A DNA stretch of 64,000 nt, taken from positions 62,001 to 126,000 of the forward strand of contig JALHRR010000012.1 of NCBI GenBank assembly GCA_022841345.1. The letters are read 5' to 3'. The notes under the pieces were generated by a model that saw nothing but the letters and a program-made list of their open reading frames with translations, searched no databases and was not told the DNA's origin. Below, in pieces: positions 43,034 to 52,057 of the stretch (its first letter is position 1; each line of letters starts with the position of its first letter). Source of the DNA: Saprospiraceae bacterium (GTDB taxonomy: Bacteria > Bacteroidota > Bacteroidia > Chitinophagales > Saprospiraceae). Position numbers and translations under genes: made by a program.

Positions 43034-45409
43034 ATGAAAAAATTACTCTTTTGTATTGGCCTGATATTCTTCAGCACTTCTCTTATATTTTCTCAGGAAA
43101 ATTTTAATGTCGATCTGGTCTCAGTGGTTGAGTATTCCCAAAATTGCAATGATGTTTGGGGTTATGTGGCCGAAGATGGGACTGAATATGCGATTTTCGG
43201 CACAACAACAGGAACTGCCATTATTGATTTACGCGATCCTGCAAATCCTGTGGAAGTATTATTCATACCTGGGGCCAATTCGGTTTGGAGGGATATGAAA
43301 AATTGGGGTCATTTCGTGTATGTTACCACAGATCAGGGACAGGATGGTCTCACCGTCATCGACATGTCAGGTGCGCCCAATAATATTACCTGGGAGCTAT
43401 GGAAACCAGAAATCACAATCAATGGTGAATCACGCATACTGGAAAGATGCCATAATCTTTATATAGATGAAAATGGTGTATGCTACTTGTCTGGCTGTAA
43501 TATGAATAGTGGAGGTGTAATGTTAATTGATGTATTTACCACTCCCGGCAAACCTGAGTTTATGGTAGCCTGCGACGCAAGATATTCTCATGATTCTTAT
43601 GCCCGGGGAGATACTTTATATAGCTCTGATATCAATGCCGGCTCCTTTTCGGTCATTGATGTAAGCGATAAAACTAAGCCTGTAACTTTGGTTCAACAAG
43701 AAACATCTTTCAGATTTACCCATAATTCATGGTTGTCTGATGATGGTAAATATTTATTTACCACAGACGAAAGAGCCAATGCATTTATCGATGCATTCGA
43801 TATTTCGGACCTGAGCAATATCAGAAAAGTAGATAGAATCAGACCCATTGAAACGGAAGGTAAAGGAGTTATTCCCCACAATGTGCATGTAAAAGATGGG
43901 TTCCTCGTGATTTCCTGGTACACAGATGGGATTGTAATAGTAGATGCTAACAGACCATCCAATATGGTAAAAGTTGGTTCATATGACACCTGGTTGGGCG
44001 CTGATGGAGGCTTCAATGGAGCATGGGGTGCATATCCATGGTTGCCTTCAGGATTAATCCTTGGTGGAGATATCAATACAGGACTTTTTGTATTACAAAC
44101 GGAATATGTTCGTGCAGCATATCTGGAAGGAAATGTGACTGACAGCCAAAATGGAATGGCGCTAAACGGAGTGGAGGTAACAATCCTGTCAGATCAACCC
44201 AACCTTAAAAACAGTGATGTCAGTGGAAATTATAAAACAGGTATAGCTTATTCCGGAACATTTACCATTCAATTTTCAAAACCAGGTTACAGGACTTTGT
44301 GGGTGGAGGCTGAATTGGTTAATGGCGAAGTGACGATTCTGGATGTCGAATTAGAGCCTGCCAGATCATTTACATTTGCCGGACAAGTGGTTGATAATGC
44401 AAGCGGAGAACCCGTTCCGAATCCTATCATCAGCATTACAAATGAGCATCAGGATATTGAAATTCAGGGGAATGAAGACGGCACATTTGAAGTTACAGCC
44501 TATGAGGGCATTACAACTATTTTAGCTGGCGCCTGGGGATATAAATATTATTTTGCTGAATTATTCAGTGTTGAAAGTCAGGATTTTACAATTTACCTGG
44601 ACAAGGGATATGAAGACGATTTTGTATTTGATTACGGCTGGACAGTTACCGGAGATGCCGTCGTAGGTGACTGGGAAAGAGCTGTTCCACAGGGAGCGCC
44701 ATCCATCAATCCGCCAACTGATATTTTAACTGATTTTGGCAACGAGGCTTATGTCACCGGACCTTTGGCAGGAAATAATTCAGGTGCATTTGATGTAGAT
44801 GAAGGAACTACTATTCTTACTTCACCTTTATTTGATTTGAGTGATTATATACTTCCTGAGTTGAGTTACTACAGATGGTACCACAATAGTGGTGGCAATA
44901 CTCCTATAAATGATACGCTCAAAGTCTATTTGTCTAATGGCACTGAAGAAATATTGCTGGAAGAAGTCTGGGGCGTTACCAATCAAAACGGTTGGGTACT
45001 TTCTCCTTCATTCGAGCTGGGTACTCTGATAGATCTTACGGATGAGATGCAGATTCGATTCGAAGCGAGCGATGTGCCTCCGGACGGACATATAGTAGAG
45101 GCAGGTGTAGATGTTTTCAGAGTCGTGGAAACTATTGGAGGTATGAGCACCAATGAAGAACTGGCACTTAAAATTATAGAAATCGCACCTAACCCAAATA
45201 ATGGTCGCTTTCTGATTCAGCATCCAAAAGGACTTGCCATGAATGGTCAGATTCAATTAACAAATTTATCCGGTCAAATGGTGTGGTCACAAAATGTGAA
45301 TCAGGCCATCAGCACAGAAGTGAATGTGAAGCTACAGCCGGGCATATATTTTGTCCAGCTAATTCAGGAAAATCAGCTTCCTTATGTAGGGAAGGTGATG
45401 ATACATTGA
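43034..45409 (+). CDS. Choice-of-anchor B secreted beta-propeller protein with T9SS sorting domain
   Basis: 791 residues from the ATG at 43034 (five extra codons from 43019 precede the signal peptide). The signal peptide is MKKLLFCIGLIFFSTSLIFSQ. Residues about 25-360 form an LVIVD-type propeller (repeats such as TAIIDLRDPANPVEVLFIPG, FSVIDVSDKTKPVTLV, IVIVDANRPSNMVKVG). A carboxypeptidase-regulatory-like domain (about 370-445) and a second such segment follow. A jelly-roll-like segment (about 550-700) comes next, and a T9SS type A tail (IAPNPNNGRFLI...KVMIH) from about 720. It is an exported or cell-surface protein; the substrate is unknown. Confidence 0.87.
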   Translation: MKKLLFCIGLIFFSTSLIFSQENFNVDLVSVVEYSQNCNDVWGYVAEDGTEYAIFGTTTGTAIIDLRDPANPVEVLFIPGANSVWRDMKNWGHFVYVTTDQGQDGLTVIDMSGAPNNITWELWKPEITINGESRILERCHNLYIDENGVCYLSGCNMNSGGVMLIDVFTTPGKPEFMVACDARYSHDSYARGDTLYSSDINAGSFSVIDVSDKTKPVTLVQQETSFRFTHNSWLSDDGKYLFTTDERANAFIDAFDISDLSNIRKVDRIRPIETEGKGVIPHNVHVKDGFLVISWYTDGIVIVDANRPSNMVKVGSYDTWLGADGGFNGAWGAYPWLPSGLILGGDINTGLFVLQTEYVRAAYLEGNVTDSQNGMALNGVEVTILSDQPNLKNSDVSGNYKTGIAYSGTFTIQFSKPGYRTLWVEAELVNGEVTILDVELEPARSFTFAGQVVDNASGEPVPNPIISITNEHQDIEIQGNEDGTFEVTAYEGITTILAGAWGYKYYFAELFSVESQDFTIYLDKGYEDDFVFDYGWTVTGDAVVGDWERAVPQGAPSINPPTDILTDFGNEAYVTGPLAGNNSGAFDVDEGTTILTSPLFDLSDYILPELSYYRWYHNSGGNTPINDTLKVYLSNGTEEILLEEVWGVTNQNGWVLSPSFELGTLIDLTDEMQIRFEASDVPPDGHIVEAGVDVFRVVETIGGMSTNEELALKIIEIAPNPNNGRFLIQHPKGLAMNGQIQLTNLSGQMVWSQNVNQAISTEVNVKLQPGIYFVQLIQENQLPYVGKVMIH

Positions 45410-45428
45410 GACTTATTAAAAGAAATTA

Positions 45429-45466
45429 AAAAGAGACAGTATGAGGATTCATGCTGTCTCTTTTAT
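45429..45466 (+). terminator. Terminator after the choice-of-anchor-B gene
   Basis: A long stem AAAGAGACAGTATGA / TCATGCTGTCTCTTT around GGAT, with one mismatch, followed by T-rich sequence. Confidence 0.9.
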
Positions 45467-45483
45467 TTAGCAACATTTAGGAA

Positions 45484-45599
45484 CTAATGTTTAAAGATCC
45501 TGAATGAATCAGTGGTCTTTTGTGCATAATACAGGCGTAGAAAATACATACCGTCGGGAGCCTGGATGCCTCAAGTGTGAGAGCCTGTTTTTCTGAAAC
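45484..45599 (-). pseudogene. Remnant of a T9SS C-terminal sorting domain
   Basis: On the minus strand the frame ending at 45484 encodes DGMYFLRLYYAQKTTDSFRI and ends in TAG, a typical T9SS type A tail. Just upstream, another frame encodes ALTLEASRLP, the part that normally precedes it, so a one-base frameshift separates them. In-frame TGA codons lie further upstream. Only the last 35-40 residues of the ancestral gene survive. The fragment abuts the stop of the DUF4143 ATPase gene on the same strand. Confidence 0.7.
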
Positions 45600-45602
45600 T
45601 CA

Positions 45603-46754
45603 TCAGAGTGCAGGAAGTATTTCTTTTACAAAATGTTCCAAATAGGTTATCGTTATATGCTCCTCCATTTTGTAGGTTGCTTTCCCATTGCCGATTAAAA
45701 AACCCTGCTTTGCCCTTGTATCTTCCATAGAAATTCTAAAACCCTTACTTACTTTCGGGCTTGAGCCGAGTTTAATTTCAATTGCCGCCACAACCATGTT
45801 ATTTCGCTCCAAAATCAAATCGCATTCAGCCCCTTGCTGTGTCCTGTAGAACCAGGCATTTATATCATCAGCGGCACAATTTACAATCTGCTCTATTACA
45901 AACCCTTCCCAAGATGCTCCAACTGAAATATGGTTCAAAAGAGCGTCTTTTGTGTTTATATTCAGCAGGTTATGCAGCAATCCACTATCTCTTAAATAAA
46001 CTTTTGGTGATTTAACCAGACGCTTGTTAATATTTCTAAACCAGGGCCGCAATACCCTCAACATAAATGCTCCTTCCAAAAAATCTAAATACCGCATGAT
46101 GGTACTCCGGCTCACATCCAGAGAACGTCCCAGGCTTTCGGCATTCAGCAGATTGCCTTGTGCTGTGGATAGTATCCGCCAAAACCTGTCCATGAGCTGC
46201 ACCGAGGTCTGCAGTCCCAGCAAGCCAAGGTCGCGTTGTATATAGGTTTCGATAAAGCTTTTGCGCCAGAGGCTGCTGGCCCTGGTGGTAGCAGCAAGAT
46301 ATGACAGTGGAAACCCTCCCCGAAGCCACAATCTCCACATATCATCTACTTCCATCAGGGTGAAAGGCGTCAATTGCAGATAGCCAATTCTTCCGGCCAG
46401 GGATTCTGCACTTCCACGAATGATGTCGGGTGAGGCCGAACCCAGAAGGATGAACCTACCGGGTTTTCGCCCTGCATCTATTATCCCCCGAAGAGCCGCA
46501 AAAATTTCCGGCATAAACTGTACTTCGTCCAGTATCACACATTTATCTGCAAATTGCGATAAGAAAAATGCCGGATCCTTTAACTTTTCTCTGTCTGTAA
46601 GGCTTTCAAGGTCAAGGTACAAATAATCTGTGTTTGCCATAACCTGTTTTGCCAGTGTGGTTTTACCTGCTTGCCTGGGCCCCAGTATTCCTGTTGCCGG
46701 AAATATTTCCAGATATTCTTCAAATGCAAATAGTATATGTCGTTTGACTTCCAT
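45603..46754 (-). CDS. AAA+ ATPase with DUF4143 domain
   Basis: 383 residues. The N-terminal ATPase (AAA_14) has Walker A GPRQAGKTTLA (about 25-35) and a Walker B-like CVILDEVQFMPEI (about 71-83), with the sensor GSASPDI. The C-terminal DUF4143 part has a winged-helix-like segment (GRSLDVSRSTIMRYLDFLEGAFM) and a nuclease-like fold (EGFVIEQIVN...ECDLILERNN...IEIKLGSS). Such proteins are common, horizontally mobile and of unknown biological role. The upstream 11-bp inverted repeat around the promoter suggests autoregulation. It stands alone beside a decayed T9SS tail, consistent with insertion. Confidence 0.92.
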   Translation of the reverse strand: MEVKRHILFAFEEYLEIFPATGILGPRQAGKTTLAKQVMANTDYLYLDLESLTDREKLKDPAFFLSQFADKCVILDEVQFMPEIFAALRGIIDAGRKPGRFILLGSASPDIIRGSAESLAGRIGYLQLTPFTLMEVDDMWRLWLRGGFPLSYLAATTRASSLWRKSFIETYIQRDLGLLGLQTSVQLMDRFWRILSTAQGNLLNAESLGRSLDVSRSTIMRYLDFLEGAFMLRVLRPWFRNINKRLVKSPKVYLRDSGLLHNLLNINTKDALLNHISVGASWEGFVIEQIVNCAADDINAWFYRTQQGAECDLILERNNMVVAAIEIKLGSSPKVSKGFRISMEDTRAKQGFLIGNGKATYKMEEHITITYLEHFVKEILPAL

Positions 46755-46758
46755 AACA

Positions 46759-46799
46759 TACCATGTAAAATAAATATTAAATATACGATTTACATGGTA
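46759..46799 (-). promoter_or_regulatory. Operator-like inverted repeat at the DUF4143 ATPase promoter
   Basis: TACCATGTAAA (46759-46769) and TTTACATGGTA (46789-46799) are perfect 11-bp inverted arms, 30 bp apart, just upstream of the start codon at 46754. Between them on the minus strand lies TATATTTA, one mismatch from the -7 consensus. Binding of a dimer to both arms would cover the promoter. Confidence 0.6.
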
Positions 46800-47027
46800 A
46801 ATAATTGCTTCTACACCTAATTTTCATTATCGAATGCTAGTAGTTTTTTTATCAGGGATTGTACGGCATGATAGAGAGTCATAACTCACCGTGAGGTTTG
46901 CTTTGCTTACTGCGCAGTGTTGCGGATAATTGGCTGTTCATCTTATGCCTTTTTCCTTTTTCCTTTTCGCGAGGTGCCGCTTCGCTCTACTACGCGATCC
47001 TTCGGATTCCTTTTGCCTTACCCCTTC

Positions 47028-48413
47028 TCACTGCAAATCAAAAAACAAGGTAGCCATCCCAAAATAAATCAATAAGCCGGTAATATCCACAATTGTAGTA
47101 ATCGCAGGACTGGCTGCTACTGTAGGGTCACCTCCAATATTTTTGACAAGTATCGGAAGACCGGAGCCTATTAAAGTAGCTGTGATAACCTGAATAGTCA
47201 TGGCAAGAGAAATGACCAAAGCGATATTTATGAGACTATACATGGCTGGAAGATCCGCATTGGAGGAGAGCACAAAAACTTTCAATATGGTGAGGCAACC
47301 CAGGGAAACTCCCAGCATTAAACCGATCCTCAACTCTTTGTATATGACCTTCATCCAATCTTTGAGTGTTATTTGTCCTAATGAAAGGGCAGTGATAACC
47401 ACTGTTGCAGCCTGACTTCCTGTATTTCCTCCCGTTGCTGCCATCATAGGCATATAAAGTACCAATATGATTAATGCTGCCAATGCATCTTCGTAAGCAT
47501 GCACTATAAATCCTGAAAAAATACTCAGGGCTGCCAGGGATATCAACCAAAAAATTCTTCTCTTATAATGCGTCCAGACACTATCTTCAAGATAATCAGA
47601 CTCCTCATCACCCGGAGTCAAACCCATGAATTTTTCCATATCCTCTGTCGCCTCTGCACGAATGATTTCTATGGCATCATCATGCGTCACAATTCCTGCT
47701 AACTGGTCGTACTCATTCAGAATCGGGATAGCGACAAGGTCATACTTTTGGATCTTATTAGCTACACTTTCCTGATCCTCCTCTACTCTTGCATAAATAT
47801 AATCCTTATGAAGCGTGTCCCTTACCAATTGATTTGGAGGAGAAATGATCAGATTTTTAAGTGTTACAAAACCCTGCATCTTCATTTGCTGATCCACTAC
47901 ATAGATGTAATAAATCATTTTTTTGGAAGGAGCATCTTTGCGGACTTTATCGATTGCCTGAGCGCAAGTCATACTTTCAAGTACTGTTGCAAAGTCTGTA
48001 CTCATGATCCCTCCCGCCGTATCAGACTCGTAAGTACTCAATTTTATAACGTCCTCTCTAATGGACTTGGTGAGATAGGGCAAAAGCAACAATTGTTCCT
48101 GCTTCTCCAACTCACGATAAAAATCAGCGCGATCTGAGGAGTGCATGTGCTCAAACATTTCAGCAAAGACCCGGCGATCCATATGCTGAAACAACCAATA
48201 CTTGGTCTCGTAATCAAAGTCTGATATGATCTGTCCCTGTTGCTCAGCTGTGAAAAGCACCAGAACCTCTTCCAGTTCTTCCTCCTTAAGTTCCCAAAGA
48301 ATCTCAGCAACTTCTACCGTAGGCATCTTCTGCATCACTGAGATATACTCCTTGATATTGCCTGATTCTATTATGTCTTGCTTGATGAGCTCTTTTTCTT
48401 CAAAATTATTCAT
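47028..48413 (-). CDS. mgtE: Magnesium transporter MgtE
   Basis: 461 residues. The N-terminal superhelical MgtE_N domain (about 20-135) is followed by a CBS pair (about 140-265; AGGIMSTDFATVLESM..., DLVAIPILNEYDQLAGIVTHDDAI), then five membrane helices from about 290. PMMAATGGNTGSQAATVVITALSLG is the conserved pore segment. MgtE is a Mg2+-gated channel in the inner membrane. It is monocistronic. The 273 bp upstream of the ATPase gene (46755-47027) hold only low-complexity T/C-rich sequence beyond the operator. Confidence 0.96.
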   Translation of the reverse strand: MNNFEEKELIKQDIIESGNIKEYISVMQKMPTVEVAEILWELKEEELEEVLVLFTAEQQGQIISDFDYETKYWLFQHMDRRVFAEMFEHMHSSDRADFYRELEKQEQLLLLPYLTKSIREDVIKLSTYESDTAGGIMSTDFATVLESMTCAQAIDKVRKDAPSKKMIYYIYVVDQQMKMQGFVTLKNLIISPPNQLVRDTLHKDYIYARVEEDQESVANKIQKYDLVAIPILNEYDQLAGIVTHDDAIEIIRAEATEDMEKFMGLTPGDEESDYLEDSVWTHYKRRIFWLISLAALSIFSGFIVHAYEDALAALIILVLYMPMMAATGGNTGSQAATVVITALSLGQITLKDWMKVIYKELRIGLMLGVSLGCLTILKVFVLSSNADLPAMYSLINIALVISLAMTIQVITATLIGSGLPILVKNIGGDPTVAASPAITTIVDITGLLIYFGMATLFFDLQ

Positions 48414-48789
48414 GAGCTGTGGTTTTTCCCGATGGTCAAAAAAATGCTGTTATCTTAAAATCCTTTTCCGTGTCAGGAATAAGGTATTTTAGGATGCCCA
48501 TAGAGTAGAAAACTCAGTAAATAAGAATAAAAAGGAAAACGATAAGACGTTTGGATAAATGGAATGCCGCAAACCTCAGAATGATGCCTGCTATTGCGCT
48601 GCAAAAAATACAGCAATGACCTGTTGTATGTCAGTTGAATAAAAAACACAATAAGTACAACTCGATGATTCCATTTAAAATAATCAATTATTTGCCTGCC
48701 AAAATTAGGTAATTTTTTCTTGAATCCACTACCCTTTGAAAATAATGCATACGGAATTTTCTATCCGGCAATATAATAAAGGTTTTATG

Positions 48790-48885
48790 GCTGTTCAGCC
48801 AGAGGCCAGAGGCTAGAAGCCAGAAGCGGCTGTTAAATGACTGTTCAATCTGACTTCTGACTTCTTCCCCAAAGCTTTGGGGACT
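48790..48885. repeat. Intergenic palindromic repeats
   Basis: Direct repeats of the AGAGGCCAGAGGCTAGAAGC type are followed by inverted arms AGAAGCCAGAAG and CTTCTGACTTCT, then the palindrome CCCCAAAGCTTTGGGG (48867-48882), identical to 41149-41164. The CGAG-rich repeats bounding the four-helix-bundle cassette have the same style. The remaining 48414-48789 shows no gene. Confidence 0.5.
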
Positions 48886-48892
48886 AAATTTC

Positions 48893-49561
48893 TTACTGCC
48901 ATTCCAGCGCTCCATGTTTGCGGTAATATTCCTCAAAAGAAGTCTGTATTCTCTTCACTACCTTCTCCGGATCAGCACGGGTGTCAGATTTTGAATCCAC
49001 TACGCTAAACAGCACTTTCCAGAAATTATTCTTCTTGAAATAATAAGGAAAGGGGCGACTCATTTCTTTCAGGTCAGGACCATGGACGATGTATGCATCC
49101 ACTCCTGACTCCCCAGCCGAGCCAAATGACAATACATAAAAATGCTCCGTTGTCATGACAACCGAAGGGTCAGAGCTTAGATCGTCAGAGAGAAAAATGC
49201 CCTTTCTTTCCCCATCCAACAATTTTGTAGATTCGTAATCATACATATATAACACTTTGGAAAAAGTATACCCGGCTTTGAGAGCAGCCATCAGTTCCTT
49301 GTGTTCCCTGTCTCTGGTTTCAACAATATCAATAATGTTTGCCTGAATGATTGCTGCTTTTGCGGGATTGGACTTCGCTGCTTTTTCCAGCGCTTCAATT
49401 TTTTTTCTGTGCGATGGAAAGCGAATTATCAATGTTCCTTTACGTAATTCAGTTATGGCCTTAGCACTTTTGATTTCCCTTTCTCTTTTTGAAACGTCCT
49501 GAGCATATGAAATCAGTGGAAAACACAGCTGAATACACAACAAATACAAAATATACCTCAT
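48893..49561 (-). CDS. Secreted hypothetical protein
   Basis: 222 residues with a signal peptide (MRYILYLLCIQLCFPLISYAQ). A charged helix (about 22-110; KREREIKSAKAITELRKGTLIIRF) is followed by a compact alpha/beta segment (FSKVLYMYDYESTKLLDGERKG, VMTTEHFYVLSFG). No cysteine lies in the mature part. I do not recognise a named family. It is divergent from moxR, with 151 bp between them. Confidence 0.7.
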   Translation of the reverse strand: MRYILYLLCIQLCFPLISYAQDVSKREREIKSAKAITELRKGTLIIRFPSHRKKIEALEKAAKSNPAKAAIIQANIIDIVETRDREHKELMAALKAGYTFSKVLYMYDYESTKLLDGERKGIFLSDDLSSDPSVVMTTEHFYVLSFGSAGESGVDAYIVHGPDLKEMSRPFPYYFKKNNFWKVLFSVVDSKSDTRADPEKVVKRIQTSFEEYYRKHGALEWQ

Positions 49562-49600
49562 CTTATTTCTTTTCGTTTACATTTGGTATCCATAGAACGA

Positions 49601-49679
49601 CAAATATAGTGGGAACGTCTCCAAATATTTCATATTTAAATGAATCTGGGGTACATCTTGATTACAATTTTTATTTTTG
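49601..49679. promoter_or_regulatory. Divergent -7 elements for the secreted protein and moxR
   Basis: On the minus strand TATATTTG (49601-49608) precedes the secreted hypothetical by 40 bp. On the plus strand TATTTTTG (49672-49679) precedes moxR by 33 bp. Both match TAnnTTTG; neither has a TTG at the standard -33 distance. Confidence 0.45.
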
Positions 49680-49712
49680 CGCCTCCAATTCAATCGACTA
49701 AAAAATAAACCC

Positions 49713-50717
49713 ATGTTATTACCGGCTGCTGAGATCGAAGCTCTCAACAAGGAAATTTTCGAAGAAAGTGAATTCATACAAAGGCTGAATGCCGCCTGCA
49801 ATGACGTCATTGTAGGACAGGAGCATATGATGCAATGTCTCATCATTGGGTTGCTGACCAAAGGCCATATCTTACTGGAAGGTATGCCGGGATTGGCAAA
49901 GACACTCGCTATCAAAACACTGGCGAATGCGATTGATGCCAAATTCAGCAGAATTCAGTTTACACCTGATTTGCTTCCCGCAGATATTATCGGAACGCTT
50001 ATTTACAATCCGGTGGCCCAAAACTTCCTGGTCAGAAAAGGCCCGGTTTTTGCAAATTTTATCCTCGCAGATGAAATAAACCGTGCCCCGGCAAAAGTAC
50101 AGGCCGCCCTCCTTGAAGCCATGCAGGAACGCCAGGTTACAATTGGGGATCAGACTTATCCACTGGATGAACCCTTTCTTGTCATGGCAACTCAAAATCC
50201 TATCGAACAGGAAGGAACCTATCCCCTCCCTGAAGCGCAGCTTGACAGGTTTATGCTCAAAGTAAAACTGGGATATCCCAACAAAGCTGAAGAGCAAATC
50301 ATCATGCAACGCAATCTTCAGCAAGAATCATTTGGACAAAAAGTCACAGCTGTAGCGCATCCTTCCGAAATTCTGAAAGCCAGAGAAATCATCCGTAAAA
50401 TCTATATGGATGAAAAAATCGAAAAGTATATCATTGACATAGTTTTTGCCTCCAGAAATCCTGAAGAATATCAGTTAAAAGGATTCAAGCATCTCATTCA
50501 GTATGGGGCCTCTCCAAGAGCCAGTATTTTCCTGGCACAAGCTGCTAAAGCAACAGCTTTCCTTAACAGAAGAGGCTATGTGATCCCTGAAGACGTGCGC
50601 AGTATCAGTGCCGATATATTGAGACACAGAATCGGACTTACCTTCGAAGCAGAAGCGGAAGAAATCACTCAGGAACATATTATAGATCAAATCCTGCATG
50701 CAGTTGAAATTCCATAG
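49713..50717 (+). CDS. MoxR-family AAA+ ATPase of the Bat operon
   Basis: 334 residues from the ATG at 49713; the frame extends to 49677, but those codons overlap the promoter. Walker A is EGMPGLAKT (about 56-64), Walker B FILADEINRAP (D120/E121), and the sensor and LQEAMQE-like segment (AALLEAMQERQVTIG) are normal. MoxR ATPases act with VWA proteins as chaperones or metal-insertion systems. It is the first gene of an operon running to batD, with gaps of 0-160 bp. Confidence 0.92.
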   Translation: MLLPAAEIEALNKEIFEESEFIQRLNAACNDVIVGQEHMMQCLIIGLLTKGHILLEGMPGLAKTLAIKTLANAIDAKFSRIQFTPDLLPADIIGTLIYNPVAQNFLVRKGPVFANFILADEINRAPAKVQAALLEAMQERQVTIGDQTYPLDEPFLVMATQNPIEQEGTYPLPEAQLDRFMLKVKLGYPNKAEEQIIMQRNLQQESFGQKVTAVAHPSEILKAREIIRKIYMDEKIEKYIIDIVFASRNPEEYQLKGFKHLIQYGASPRASIFLAQAAKATAFLNRRGYVIPEDVRSISADILRHRIGLTFEAEAEEITQEHIIDQILHAVEIP

Positions 50718-50718
50718 C

Positions 50719-52053
50719 ATGAAAAAATGGACCAAAGTCCTCTGTATTTTACTTTTGAACTTGCTGGTATCCTTAGCAGCCCGGGCTCAGTACAGCATTC
50801 TATGGCCTCAGCCCATAGAACAGCTTTTTAATTCAGACAGTCTTCAGTGGAAAAGAATTTATACAGGCACCCTGGACAATCATCATCCCTTTTTGATGGA
50901 ACTTGGTTTCGATGGGAATTTATTAAAGGGGTGGTACACATTTGGTAGTGAAAAAGAAATTTATGAGCTTGATGGTTTCATTGAGAATGATCAGTTTTTC
51001 CTCGAAGAATGGCATTCTGATTCAACAGAAACAGGAAGTATAGCCGGACGAATAGATAGTTCAGGTTTTCACGGATTTTGGGAAAATTACAGGAAAAACA
51101 CAAAATGGGAGGTGGAAGCATTACAGGTGAAAGAGGCTCCTAAAAGACCCACCTTATACCATCAATGGATTGGGGCAAAATCTACAGGAAGTAAATTAGA
51201 AGGCACCTGGAGCATATTACTGGAAGAGGATCAACTGATCAAAGGATATTATACTGATCAGTCAGGTTGCGTATTCGATATCACCTCTTACAGAGCATCA
51301 GAAGGAAAAAATATATTTTTAAAAATACATCAACCTGATTCAATTCTCACTTTATCTGTGCAATTGAATTTAGAGAACTCCACAGGATTGGTGTATTCAG
51401 GGAAGGATATTGATTCGATTCAATTTAAATTTACGAAAGCATCAGATATCCAATTGCATAATTCTCATTCATTCCATCATTTTGAATGGGGATATAGTTT
51501 GGCTCCATTCAACAAAAGAATTATGTCTGAATTTGAGCTGAAGCGGGATTCAATTTTCAGATTAATTGAGATCAGTATTCCGCAGGAATCCAGCCACCAG
51601 TATCGTGGACAAATCAATTATAATGGATTTCTCTCCCCTGTGTATGCAAGTGAAGATGTGCTGAGTGGAATTTATCAAATCAAAAGTTACTCAGCGCAGA
51701 AATTCCAGCAGCAAGCAGCATTTCCTGTATTGATTGATTTGAAAAGTAAGAGATGGATTGACATTGAGGATGGAATCTATAGCCCGGCGGCATGGAATCT
51801 GGATCTGAGCTCTTATCTGAAAGAGCAAATAAATTTAAAAAATAAAAGCAGTTCAGCAGATACTGCCTGGAAAAAGGTGAAAGCGGAAGATTTTCAGCTC
51901 TTAATTTATGCAGGAGAGCATCTGCAGGTTGCTACCTTACATGATCTTATGCGGGGGCATCTGTTTATTACTATTCCGCAGGATATGATTGAAAGACATT
52001 TCAGCCCTTCTTCCTGGCTTATGAAAAAATTATCAGCACAGCGCAAAAAATAA
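50719..52053 (+). CDS. Unrecognised secreted protein inside the Bat operon
   Basis: 444 residues from the ATG at 50719, 1 bp after the moxR stop. The signal peptide is MKKWTKVLCILLLNLLVSLAARAQ. The mature protein is beta-rich, with repeated aromatic/Gly segments (LEEWHSDSTETGSIAGRIDSSGFHGFWENY; LEGTWSILLEEDQLIKGYYTD). The latter pair look like internal repeats of a calycin- or propeller-like fold. No conserved catalytic motif is visible. Its position between moxR and the DUF58 gene suggests an envelope role linked to the Bat complex. I could not name a family. Confidence 0.75.
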   Translation: MKKWTKVLCILLLNLLVSLAARAQYSILWPQPIEQLFNSDSLQWKRIYTGTLDNHHPFLMELGFDGNLLKGWYTFGSEKEIYELDGFIENDQFFLEEWHSDSTETGSIAGRIDSSGFHGFWENYRKNTKWEVEALQVKEAPKRPTLYHQWIGAKSTGSKLEGTWSILLEEDQLIKGYYTDQSGCVFDITSYRASEGKNIFLKIHQPDSILTLSVQLNLENSTGLVYSGKDIDSIQFKFTKASDIQLHNSHSFHHFEWGYSLAPFNKRIMSEFELKRDSIFRLIEISIPQESSHQYRGQINYNGFLSPVYASEDVLSGIYQIKSYSAQKFQQQAAFPVLIDLKSKRWIDIEDGIYSPAAWNLDLSSYLKEQINLKNKSSSADTAWKKVKAEDFQLLIYAGEHLQVATLHDLMRGHLFITIPQDMIERHFSPSSWLMKKLSAQRKK

Positions 52054-52057
52054 TTAC

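Noticed and set aside
48688-48936. 82-residue minus-strand frame
   Set aside because: It consists of translated intergenic repeats and the end of the next gene.
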